The notes under the pieces were generated by a model. It was not told the origin of the DNA and made no database searches. It worked only from the letters and a program-made list of their open reading frames with translations. Below, piece after piece: positions 12,834-23,284 of a stretch of 64,000 nt of DNA. Numbering within the stretch: position 1 is the stretch's first letter; each line of letters starts with the position of its first letter. Source of the DNA: Neoceratodus forsteri (Eukaryota; Chordata; Ceratodontiformes; Ceratodontidae); contig CM028129.1 of assembly GCA_016271365.2 (NCBI GenBank), positions 843,094,001 through 843,158,000 on the forward strand, in the 5' to 3' direction. The position numbers and the translations under genes were made by a program.

Positions 12834-15280
12834 TGTAACCCCTAGGCAGCACTACTCTAGGGGCTACTACCCCTGCCTGTCTTCCTAACAACAGGATAAG
12901 GGGCCTGGGTACAAAACTGGCAAGTACTGGGGTGTCCCTACCCTCAGTAAACACAATAGTTTGGTGCCTCCACCCAGAGTACGATTTGTGTGGATATCTG
13001 TCTAGACTGGTCTAGCCCTCTGGGAAGCTATAACCCCCACAATCTCACCTAGTGACCAGTTACCTAGGAGTTGATAATGACCATAAACAGTATTCACTAT
13101 ACAATTTCCAAAAAGCATTAATAACATGCTCACGGTTGTCCGACTTACCAGCAGGGTCTCTGGTCCTGGTGTGTGCCCTGCAACCCCCTGCAAAGACAGC
13201 TTGGCAATACAGCATGTACTTTTAACACAATCAGTACAAAGCCTATCACTTTAAGCCATGTAATAATATGCTCACAAACTAGGTTCAAACAACATAACTG
13301 TATACATTTGTAAACCAGGAACCCCAGTTTCACATAAAGATCCACATATATTTTTATAACCACAGAGAGGCAAGGGAGAGGAAGAAAGAAATAGAAACAG
13401 GAAGTGAAGAAAGGGAAATCAGGTTTATTAAGAGGACGTGAACAAAGAGAGGAAGCAAATCAAGGCAAATGATTACTATTCTGAATTTCACAAAGTTAGT
13501 TATGATACAATTAATTTAGTCCTTTGTTAACAGTCTTGCAGCTACTGGGTACCCAGAAATGTAATGCTGGCTGGCCAGATTCAGTGCCTGGTGTTGCAGC
13601 TGTTGTTGGGGCCCTTGATGACAAGAAGCAATCAACATTAACAGTGCAAAGCAAATTAAATTATTTGTATCAGTGGCCGGCTGGCCTAGTCTATTGAAAC
13701 CCTTAACATTAAACTGAAAGCAACTAGATTGTATCAAAAGATTATTGAAATATTTGTTGCAGGGAGCTACCCTGAATCTACTCACTGTACCAGACGATTG
13801 CAGATGACCCGGCAAAATGAAGACCCGATGCTGGAATTTGCTGCACATGGAGAAACTGGGCCATCATGACTCACCTCCGCATCACAGCCTCTCCCTGTAG
13901 GTGACCGCAACCTGCAACGACTTACTGTGCAGGGGCTGGATCCCTGAAGCTAGTCTCTCACTGGTAAAACTGTAGCTGGCACAAGAACAGATGGCATGGC
14001 CATGTTTGACATGGGCCGAAGTTCAACAAAGTGTCTCTGGCAAAATGCAGTTTATCTACTGGTGACCCCTCCAGCTGGTAGGCAGTTCAGTCACTGGTAA
14101 AGGCAAACTCTTCTCTGGCAATCAGTAGTCCCTGGGCAGTAGGCCTTGATCCACAATAAGCATTCAGCACATTTACTTCTGGAAACATCAAACTCTCCGA
14201 TTCCTCTTTTGGCTCCTGGCCAGTTCACAATGTCATCTGCTTTGCTGAGCAAACCTCCTATTCTGCAGGCCATTCTGGGTGATGGGTCCCACCTTTGGGA
14301 CCGCAGGATGCACACCAGGAGAAGACTAGGCCGCTCTCAGGCTAGATCCCCACAGAGCCTAGACGCTCCTCTCTCCTCAGCAGTTCAAGCTGCAGTCCCA
14401 TCAAATCTCTATAGGTCAATCTTCCTGAAGTTTGAACAGTCGTTCTCAAATTTAGGGCAAAGTTCCAGCCATTTGATTGGAAGCCCAAGCTGTCTGAAAC
14501 AGTTTTAGTCCTCTCAATGGTTGCTTTTTAGGCACCAGAAAATTATCCCTGTTTCTCACCCACAATTCTCCAGCATATTCCCAAGAGTCTGTGGCTAAAT
14601 CCAGGCTTCAGATTGGTTACTGAACCCCCAAAATGGTGGCTGCTGAATCGTTTAAGCAGTTTATACAGTCCCACAAGTTTAAAGTTCTGGTGCAGCCAGG
14701 ATATTTACTTTTATTTTATAATTCCCCCCACCATAAAGTAGCCCTTTTTGTGCCCTTTTAAATGAGACCACATTTATGCATATACCCTTAACATTTGTGC
14801 TGTGACTGCCTCTGAACTACTGTCTCCCAGGTGGCAGGCAGCGCCTTATGAATATTAATGAGGGCTGATGAATATGTATGAGCCCTGTTTAAGACCCACT
14901 TTCAAACTTTAAATTTAAACATTCCTGGAGCTTCTCTTTCTCATACCAAGGTCACTGATCCTCATTTAGTAAAGGAGGGCATCAGGACCACTGCAGAGCT
15001 CCCCAGATGACCACAAAACCAGCAGTCAGTACATCAAGCACTTTACGTGCATGCGTGATCACTGGCTCCACTGAAACAATGTCAGCGACTTACGGTCAAT
15101 GTTTAAGCCCAAACTGGGCTAAAATAACTAACAGGGCTGCTTTGGAAGACTTTGGGGAGCACCAGAAGGCACCACAAATACTCAGGCTGTGGCGGAGGGA
15201 AAAGTGGGATGACAGCAGGTAAGCCAGAGAAAACGGGAGATACTGGGGGCAATTAAGGTAAGCCCCCAAGGGGGGTTACA
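12834..15280. mobile_element. LTR-like element with TGTAACCCC...GGGGTTACA ends
   Basis: The block starts TGTAACCCCTAG and ends GGGGGTTACA, flanked by TAAA (12830-12833) and TAAG (15281-15284), a near-identical 4-bp duplication. The first 150 bases align by eye with the start of the element at 51657-53286. It has no coding capacity. TG..CA termini and a 4-bp duplication fit a solo LTR of a retrovirus-like or Ty3-type element, though 2.4 kb is long and it may hold further insertions. The 9-bp inverted ends would also fit a non-autonomous DNA transposon. It interrupts the L1-type element. Confidence 0.6.
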
Positions 15281-15440
15281 TAAGATATTTCTGAGTCCTT
15301 CAGACACAGTCCAAATGGGATCCAGCTATCACTTTCTAATGCTGAAGACAGTGTGCTGTGGAGGTGGCGAGGAGGTGGCTTTGCAGACACTAATTTTCTG
15401 GCAATGCTCCAAATTACAGAAAATTTGGGAAGGTGTTAAA

Positions 15441-17236
15441 AGGAAGACCAAGGGAGGGATAGTGAGGCTTAATAAAGGGGGGGCAGAGGGTGACTGTGAA
15501 AAGGCAGAGATACTAAACAAATATTTTTGCTCAGTATTTACAAAGGAAGAGGGGGAGGTACCTAAAACAAACAGTAGAAACACTCTGGATACAGAAGTTG
15601 ATACCAGCCCATTTACAGAAGAAAGGGTTCTGAAAGAACTCTTAAAACTGAAGGTGGACAAAGCAATGGGGCCTGATGGGATTCATCCCAGAATTCTAAA
15701 AGAACTAAGGGTAGAATTAGTGACACCACTGACTACCCTGTTTAACAAATCACGGGAGGATGGGGTGGTACCCGAGGACTGGAGGAGGGCAGATGTGATT
15801 CCCCTTCACAAAAGTGGGAGCAAGGCAGAAGCAGGAAACTACAGACCTGTTAGTTTAACCTCAGTGGTAGGGAAAATGATGGAATCACTTCTGAAGGAAA
15901 GAATTGTCGAGTATCTAGAGGCCAGAGGGGCACAGGACCCAAGGCAGCATGGGATTCACAGCAGGAAGGTCATGCCAGACGAATCTGATAGATTTCTTTG
16001 ACTGGGTGACCAAAGTAATAGATCAGGGAGGGGCTGTGGACATGGCCTACCTAGACTTTAGCAAGGCATTTGACACAGTCCCACACAAAAGATTAATATA
16101 CAAGTTAGCTAGCCTGGGAGTGGGTCCCAAGATGACAGCCTGGGTAAAAAATTGGCTGGAGAATAGGACACAGAGAATAATAGTAAATGGAGTCCACTCT
16201 GAAGAAAGGGGGGTTACTAGTGGGGAACTGCAGGGTTCAGTATTAGGACCGGTCCTCTTCAATGTCTTTATAAGCGACATTGCAGAGGGACTGGAAGGAA
16301 AAGTATGTCTCTTTGCAGATGACACAAAGATCTGCAACAGAGTTGATGCACAAGGTGGGGTGGAAAGGATGAGAAGGGACTTGGCAAGGTTAGAGGAATG
16401 GTCAAATGTATGGCAGCTTAGATTCAATGCTAAGAAGTGCAAGGTAATGCACCTGGGAAACAAAAACCCAGGGAAGAGTACACAATGGGGGGTGGGATAC
16501 TAACAACAACAAAAATGGAAAGGGACCTGGGGTAGTCATATCAGATGACCTAAAGGTGGGCAAGCAATGTGAGAGGGCAGCAAGGAGGGCTGGGGGGATA
16601 CTGGGATGCATAGGGAGAGGCATCACCAGTAGAAAACAGGAAGTTATTATCCTCTGTACAGACAGCTGGTCAGACCCCATCTGGAGTACTGCATGCAGTT
16701 CTGGAGACCTAGTCTTCGCAAACACATAGACAGGATGGAAGCTGTCCAGAGGAGGCAACTAAAATGGTGCAGGGTCTGACGGAAGACATATGAAGAGAGA
16801 CTTAAGGAGCTTAATATGTATAGCCTCAAGGAAAGGAGGGAGAGAGGACATGATAGAAACTTTCAAGTACCTCAAGGAATCAACAAAGTCCAAGAGGGTA
16901 GCATCTTTCAAAAATAGGTGTGCAAGAACAAGGGGCACAATTTGAAGATAGAGGGGGCAGCTCAGAGGTAATTTAAGGAGTATTTTTCACAGAGAGGGTT
17001 GTGGATGCATGGAACAGCCTTCTGGAGGAGGTCATGGAGTCAAAAACAGTGGTGGAATTCAAGCATGCATGGGACAGTCATAAGGCAATTCTATGGGGTG
17101 GGGGTAGGAAGGAGGGGGAAGGAAGCTGGTTAACTAGGATCTGCAGCTTATCCAGTAGGCAGGGAAATGGGCAGACTGGGTGGGCCAAGCGGTCCTTATC
17201 TGCCGTCAAATTCTATGTTTCTATGTTTCTATGTTA
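15441..17236 (+). mobile_element. CR1 LINE copy with RT and complete 3' end
   Basis: The RT is readable in two overlapping frames, 15441-16001 and 15949-16503. Motifs in order are KVDKAMGPDGIHPRILKEL, VPEDWRRADVIPLHKSGS, GNYRPVSLTSVVGKMMESLL, then after a frameshift near 15950 YLDFSKAFDTVPHK, GELQGSVLGPVLF and LFADDTKIC. The two catalytic Asp of FADD are intact; the usual PQG is LQG. Downstream the frame decays, but the characteristic CR1 end (GGTCCTTATCTGCCGTCA...TCTATGTTTCTATG) is present at 17180-17236. The copy is 5'-truncated, lacks endonuclease, and sits inside the L1-type element. Confidence 0.88.
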
Positions 17237-17640
17237 CATTACTTGTATATTAGCATTGCTGGAGCCTCTGGGCTGCAAGAACCTACTCCTTGGAATAAAA
17301 CTGAAGACTCTTTGTGGCAGGGAGAGGATGTTTCTCTGGAATATATTAACAGCTGCTGCAGCCAAGGCAGAAATGGTTGCTGCTAGACCCCCCTGGCCTG
17401 GAGGACTGGTTGGAAATAATTAACCATGTACAAATGTTAGCGAGAATAACTTTTATTGTAAAGCAAAGAATGCCAGCTTTTACATATTGTTGGACATGAT
17501 GGGAAATGTTTCAACTTGAAGAGGAAGATGTAGGGTGATAGGAGGTCTTAATGTAGGTAGGGTTCAGTCCTCTGCTTCTACATCTGATTTTCAGTGATTG
17601 TAGTGGGGCTGCCTCTCCACATTCCATTTCTTTGAAAAGT

Positions 17641-17890
17641 GCCCCTGTAAAGAGAAAACAGACCTTGGTGAACTTAACTATGTACATGTTATACCAACTA
17701 ACACATTTCCATGAATACCCTTTGTGACCTAGTAAGGTTTGTTTTAGGTTGTTATTACTCTTCTTTGACAGCCTAATAATAGTGTCTAGAATCAGCTCTA
17801 TGATGCCATGTACTACACAGAGCCTATCTATACTATCATGTTGTCACTGTACATTTTCAAATTGCAAGCATTTTGTATTTTGCACTTGTC
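17641..17890. other. short unassigned spacer
   Basis: AT-rich sequence between the end of the L1-type element and the next LINE. No motif recognised. Confidence 0.4.
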
Positions 17891-19284
17891 CAATTCTCAG
17901 TAAAGAAGTATGAAAAAAAAAGGGAAGAGGAAGTTGGATGAGTAGGGGAAGTGATGAAGCCCAGAGTAGACAAGTTTATTTTGCAGCTTTGTAAAAGAAG
18001 GGACGAAGGAGATAGAATGGAAGTTACCTGGGGAGGAGGAATCACCCACTTTATGAAGGGAGAGAACTTTGGCAGTCTTCCATGACTGAGGAACAATGCA
18101 GAGGGAAAAGGAGAGACTGATGATATGAGTAAGGGGGAAGGGGATGGCAGGAGCTGAAAGATGGAGAAGTTTAAGAGCCAGCCTGTCAGGACTAGATTTA
18201 GACAGGTTGAGACAGGAAAGGGCCATCAAGGTTTCCTGGGTACTAACCAGGGAGGTGGGTTGGGGTGAATGAAAACCAGGGAGGAGGGTGGAGCGGGAGG
18301 AGGGTGGAGCAGGGGGAGAGGAGAGGAGCTAGGAGGAAGGGATGGGAGAGCACAAGTAGTGAAGAACTCACTGAAGTGAGCAGCAACAGAAGGAAAGTCA
18401 GAGACAGGTGAGCTATTAACCATGAGGACTGGGGGAGCAGACTGGGCTAAAGGGTAAAAAATGGAGTGCATCACCATGCTGGTGGCCTGAGAATCGAGCG
18501 GCTGCCTGGCATCTCTCCTCTCCCAGACCAGAGAAGTGTGTTATCCCAATTCTTGACTGTCAGCAGGTTGAGGACTGGTGATAGTACCAAGCTTAAGGAG
18601 GCAGACTTAGGTCATGGGGGTAGATGTAACTGTGGTTTTGGAGTGCACACATGCCTCCACATGCATGTGTCCTCTGTGTTATCATGGGTCCAGGAACAAG
18701 GGAGAAAAATGGAAATTTGGTCTGCCCAGGCTTTGTGATGTCCCACCTGCCTATACTCTGCTCAGCACTGCTGCCTGGCTGGGTCCAGGAACTGGACTTG
18801 GGCCTCTAGCTGGAGGGAAGATGGTCCTCCCCCACCTGATCCCACCACGGGGGCAATCCTTGGGGGTTTAAGGTCCCCAGCCAGGTTGAGGCAGGAAGCC
18901 AAACAGGAGGGGGCAGGGATGGGACTGATAAGCCTGCCTCAGTGGACCGTGTGGAGAAAAAGTTTGGTGAAAAAAACTAAAACAGAGGGATTTAGCAGTA
19001 CAGACAGCCTTTGTACATGAATTTCTAAACACCCTGTCAGAGAACAGGTCAGGCAGGGAATGGGATAATTTGTAATGGAGCCATGCATGATCATGGGACT
19101 TACACTAAACAATGAGTTTGGGAGTAACTCAGGGGTGATGGGAAATTTAGCCCTGGACTTTCTGGGGGGGGATTGCACTTGTCCCAAATGAAGGAACATT
19201 TTGAATGGAACAGGGAGAGGGAACATGTTATTGTCAGGGGAGGAGAGGATGGCTGATCAGTCACTTGCAATAAGGTCACTCAGG

Positions 19285-19500
19285 AGAGCATCTAGGAGGC
19301 AGTACAGCACAGTTGCTAAGAGCATGGAGCTGTAAACCTGGGGAACTGGGTTTGTATTCCACAGTCACTACTTGCATACTGTGTGACCGTGAGCAAGACA
19401 CTTAACTTTTCTGTGCTCCCAGGACACATCTGGAAACAAGCCTCAGCTTAGTGTGTCTTTCCTGGCCAAAAATTGTAAAATGAAAAAAATAAAAAAAATC
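19285..19500 (+). mobile_element. MIR-like tRNA-SINE (diverged copy)
   Basis: The 5' part carries a tRNA-like head with GGGTTTGTATTCC as a B-box-like site. Then comes the conserved core TTGCATACTGTGTGACCGTGA GCAAGACACTTAAC (written with a break), which resembles MIR/CORE-type SINEs. It ends in an A-rich tail. It interrupts the endonuclease region of the minus-strand LINE copy 2. Better copies lie at 28.35 and 61.75 kb. Confidence 0.75.
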
Positions 19501-20116
19501 AAATGACCAGATGGGCTTCGATCAGATATACTTGGGGGAGGGTGCCCAGGTTTTCCTGGTGCAGAATGTCATACAGTGGTTGCTGAAGGCATCCGGCAGA
19601 ATTCTTGCTATAACAAAGCGGTGGTGGTAGAAGGAGAGAACCAAGTCCAGAAGAGTGTTATTAGGGGAAGGGGGACTGAGCTGGGTGAGTTCAGTAATGA
19701 GCTGGCAAAAGATTTAGGATGGCCTGGATGCTGGGGAGAGACAGTTTATGTTGAAGTCCCCAAGGAAGATGACTACACCTGAGGAGGCGTTTCAGGTGAT
19801 GGCAGCAAGACAGTCAGCTGAAGAGGAGGGTGAGATTTTAGATGAAGCATTAAAAACCCAATGAAGATGGGTACAGTGAAGTGAAAGGAAAGCCTGGCAA
19901 GGAGAAACTCATGGAAGGAGGACACAGACTCCCTGAAAGCAATTGTGCAGGAGAGGCTCTGGCAGATACAGAGGGCAACACCACCATCATGTTTGCCATG
20001 GTCCTGTCTAAAGAGGTAGAAATCAGGAAGGGACATGCTAGAGTCAGAAGTCCTGGAGAAGAGCCAAGATTCAGAAATGCAGAGGATGTCTCAAGGGTGC
20101 TGTAAAACCTAGACAT

Positions 20117-20300
20117 TAAGCAAGCAAGCAAGCAAAATTTATTTATGGGACGCTATTCCAGCAACATCATAGTGTTTTACAAAAAAAAATCATAAAACAT
20201 CCATTTCAACAGACTAAAAACATTTTAAAAATATATTATAAAACAACAGGACTAAGAATCAGAAAAAAAAAAACAGTTCAAATAAAGGCAGATTTAAAGG
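20117..20300 (-). mobile_element. AT-rich insertion beginning with (AAGC)n, likely a LINE/SINE 3' end
   Basis: AAGCAAGCAAGCAAGC followed by AAAATTTATTTATGGGACGC looks like the reverse complement of a retroposon 3' end with a tetranucleotide tail. It lies between the endonuclease pieces of LINE copy 2, whose frame resumes at about 20344. The family is not recognised. Confidence 0.45.
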
Positions 20301-20740
20301 CCTTAAGGAGGTCAAGTTTGGGGAGAAGGCTCCTAACATTGAATTAGAAGATGATAAGGCCTTTGAGAACTGAGGAGGTGGAGGGAGGAGGAGGGAAGGG
20401 TCCAAAGTAAGTTTCTACATCACCAGATATGAGAAGGAGCAGGATAAGGAGTACAAGGCTGGAGTCAGACATACGGCCCTTAAATCCTTGGATAGGGAAG
20501 AAGAGAAAGTGGGAGGAGGGGAAATGGGGAGAGGACAGGGGGCTTAGTAGAGAAACTCCAGGTTCAGGGAATGGGAATAGAGAAGACCAGGGTGAATGGG
20601 AAGAGGGGGAGGATGGGGGACAAAGGTGTGGAGGAGGGAGGGAGAGAGTGGGTAGAGAATGTGGGAGGGGAGGAAAAGAGTTGGGGTAAAAATGGGAGAG
20701 GGTGAAGGAGAAGGTAGAGGAATTCAAGGTGCATAGTGGC

Positions 20741-21420
20741 TAGGAGGTGAGATGCAATAACCAGCAACTAATTAGCACAGCAGTAATAGTAGTGACTAGC
20801 TAGAGAAAGCAGGCTAGTAAGGCTACGAGACTTGGTACAACAGGCCTTAGGTAACATATAATAAATTGTAGATTAAAACCCTGTATGACAGGGTTGACCT
20901 AAGTTAAAATAACTAGACAAACGTGAGAGGTTAACAACTGGAATAATACCAGCTAATAGGCAAATAGTGATAAAAACAGTTAATATGCAGAGAAACCAAC
21001 AGTTAAAGCAACAGTATTTGTTAGTAATCATGTAGTGTTTTTCACCAGTGTTTTCCTGGTAAAAACATCCATATAAATATTTTTCTTCTCAGGGTCATTA
21101 ATTTCTGAATGAAGATATGGGATTTTGAAGTTTTTAAAAGTTCTCATTGCCGTACCATGCCCGCCATGAAACTAATTAAGTATCTTGTGCTGTTTACTTA
21201 CCATCAGAAACTAGTAGTAGCACCATCCCAGTACATTCACAGTATGAACCTAATATTTACATTCAATTGATAACCTCAAAAGAAGAGATTTTTAAAAATT
21301 GTGAGTGGCAACCATCTTTAAGGATGTGAGTCATTAATTATAAAATTTGCCATAAAAGTTGTTTTAGAAATATCTGAGAAAAATGACTAATATACTGAGA
21401 ATGAATCTAAGGGAAAAAAC
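20741..21420. other. unassigned AT-rich sequence
   Basis: No coding or repeat motif recognised. Confidence 0.45.
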
Positions 21421-21424
21421 TATG

Positions 21425-21760
21425 TAGAAACATAGAATGTGTCCACAACACCGTGGATCTTATTTGGTCACAGGTGTCCTTCCCTCTTCCCTTACCTCTA
21501 CTTATACCCACGTGTCTATTCTACTCATGTTTGAAGTTCCCCACTGTCTTTACCCTTACCATCTCATCTGGCAGGCTGTTCCAGGCATACAGTACTCTTT
21601 CTGTGAAAAAGTATTTCCTCACATCCCTCTTAAACTCTCACCCTCAGGCTTCATAGCATGCCTCCATGTTCTGGTACTCTTCTTCCTGTGAAAGATACTC
21701 CACTCATACACCTTATTCACCTGCATAAAGTACAGCTCTTCCTTCTCAACTGATAGAAAA
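21425..21760 (-). mobile_element. CR1 LINE 3' fragment
   Basis: The fragment begins with AAACATAGAA, the reverse complement of the TTCTATGTTT CR1 end. On the minus strand it decodes to the CR1 ORF2 C-terminus: a STRTWRHAMKPEGESLRG stretch, then NTFSQKEYC and a GTACQMRW-like stretch (compare ERLVELWNNLPAKV at 44.05 kb). Frame breaks are present. Confidence 0.65.
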
Positions 21761-22199
21761 GCCATCCTCCATCTTTCTGCCCCCTCCCTGCTACTTGACC
21801 TCCCCCCCCCGCTACCTGCTTCCTATCCCTGAAATTATCCTTAGATGGCTGTCTGTCAGCCTACTGAGCCATAAATTTTTCCCTTCTCCCTGCAAGTCAG
21901 ACCTGACATGGATGCCCCCGTCTTGAAAATGAGTCTAGCAGACTGCTACTTGATGCTATGGAAATGCCTACTCCAAACCAAATCTAGCCTGTACCCTCAG
22001 CTGGTACTTTGCTGGCATAGTAGTTACAAAGGGTAACACATCATAAGAGCAATCCCAAATGAGCAACTAGAAATATAGTGACTAATTTTGTGCACTTTTA
22101 TGGTGGGTTACACTGCAGAATAGTGGGGGTATGTGAAAGCGAATATGGGGAAGGGTGAACAGAAGAGGGGAATAGCGAGAGGAAGTGGAGCGACAGGAA

Positions 22200-22480
22200 A
22201 AGGGTTTTCAGGGACTGGAGTACTTGCTGCTGCCAAGCTAGCCATGTGGCATGGTGGTGTGGAAGGCTACCTCTGGCAGAGCAGGTAGTGGTTCAGGACC
22301 GGGTGTGGGTTGCATTTTGTCGCAGCTCATTTTTTTTTAGCCGGATTTTACTCCCCTCCTCAACATGCATGACCCTGGAGTTGAGAATCCTAATGCAGGG
22401 GGTTGTGGGGGGGCACAGCCTCCCTGCAAAAACACTTTTTGTAAATCTGGAAGTTGGGTCACCTTCAAGTGTATACAGCC
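22200..22480 (+). mobile_element. tRNA-like head plus GTTGAGAATCCT hairpin module
   Basis: GGTAGTGGTTCAGGACCGGGT resembles the B-box half of a tRNA-derived SINE. It is followed about 80 bases later by GTTGAGAATCCTAATGC and a G/C-rich inverted segment. The minus strand of 47.75-48.35 kb shows the same order (GGTACTGGGTTCGGGTCTGG, then GTTGAGAATCCTTTAG and a hairpin). The exact ends are not visible here. Confidence 0.55.
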
Positions 22481-22529
22481 GATTTGTTTTTTGACAATAT
22501 ACACTCGCCATAATAGCAATCACTGTTTT

Positions 22530-22920
22530 GTGTTCATTATTATGACATGGAATTGCTACAAAGTAGTCTTCCATAGCTACTATGGTTGTTTATAACTATT
22601 GTTCTGTGTAGAAACTGATAAGTATCCAAACCTGTACATCTTGCTTATATGATTGCGTAACTGTCATGCTCCTTCAGTCTGAATACCCATCTCTATATAT
22701 GCTATTATCCCTGATTGCACCTATTGATTGATGTATCATCTAAATGTTTGTATCTTCTGTTTTTTATATCTATTGCATGTAAATTTTGTAAATTGTTTGT
22801 ATCAATGAGGACCTTATCTCCTGCCTTCATTAAACTGATACTGTCCCAGGCCCCCCTTGTATATGAGTTCTCTCTCAATGGTGTTTCACCTGGTTAAATA
22901 AAGATTTTGACTGACTGATT
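22530..22920 (+). mobile_element. LINE 3' UTR with (ATTG)n end
   Basis: An AT-rich tract ends with TTTCACCTGGTTAAATAAAG and a TGACTGACTGATTGATTG tail. The LINE at 45.2-49.1 kb ends the same way on the other strand (ACCAGG...TTTATTTAAC and TCAATCAATC), so this is a 5'-truncated plus-strand copy of that or a related family. Confidence 0.6.
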
Positions 22921-22934
22921 GATTGACTTATAGG

Positions 22935-23265
22935 TCTCAGATATGTCCCCTTTTGCTTGCTTTGCCTCTAGAAAGTACATTTTGAGCTTCCACAGCCTCT
23001 CCTTGTATGATTTCCTGCGTAACCCCTGTACCACTTTTGGAGACATCCTCTGGACTGCTTCCAGCCTGTCAATGTCCTTGCAGAGGTGCGGCCTCCAGAA
23101 CTGGACGCAGTGCTCCAGGTGGGGTCCAACAGGTAAGCAATACAGAGGAAACATCACCTCCCTTCTCCTGCAGGAAATCTCCCTCTATATTCACCCAAGC
23201 ATCTGGCTAGCCTTGCCTACTGCCTTATTGGCTGTCCTGACACACTGAGGTCATCAGATATGATT
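22935..23265 (-). mobile_element. CR1 LINE fragment
   Basis: On the minus strand, 22894-23157 encodes GPHLEHCVQFWRPHLCKDID and RLEAVQRMSPKVVQGL. These are the conserved CR1 stretch RPxLEYCVQFWxPhlxxDIxxLExVQRRATKxVxGL. The ORF opens a few residues later than in the better copies and no RT core remains. Confidence 0.85.
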
Positions 23266-23284
23266 CCCGCAAGGTCCAGCTCTT

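Larger units (their letters stand above)
9560..17640 (+). mobile_element. L1/Tx1-type LINE, RT C-terminal half, split by three insertions
   Basis: Pieces of one reading direction recur in protein order. At 9560-10725 is the thumb/post-RT region, with LKYIGIIL near 9670 and QSFVCQGLCPRVRQTT near 9900. At 12660-12833 is the TRWEEELHIDIRDAQWGKVW region. At 15281-15440 is the Cys-rich VCCGGGEEVALQTLIFWQCS segment, matching the L1 C-terminal Cys/His motif. At 17237-17560 are FLWNILTAAAAKAEMVAARP and MLARITFIVKQRM, the end of L1-type ORF2. Between them sit a satellite block, an LTR-like element and a CR1 copy. Many stops are present. That all pieces come from one copy is inferred from order, orientation and the TSD at the LTR. 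Confidence 0.7.
17890..20740 (-). mobile_element. L2-group LINE copy 2 (endonuclease plus RT N-terminus)
   Basis: Read on the minus strand from 20727 downward, a LLLLISGDVETYFGPF motif marks the start of the endonuclease region, as in many L2/CR1-group ORF2s (SGDVExNPGP). Endonuclease follows at 19773-20131 with LPDFYLFRQD, GGVALCICQSLS and SFHEFLLARLS. FLGDFNIN lies near 19745-19765 and a SDH-type motif near 19250. After a linker comes the RT start at 17897-18229, with SKSSPDRLALKLL, VPQSWKTAKVLSLHK and SSPGNFHSISFVPSFTKL. The copy ends at about 17890 before the catalytic blocks. A SINE (19285-19500) and an AT-rich insertion (20117-20300) interrupt it, and frameshifts are present. Confidence 0.8.

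Noticed and set aside
15329..15661. Minus-strand open frame across the CR1
   Set aside because: Shadow of the plus-strand CR1 RT frame.
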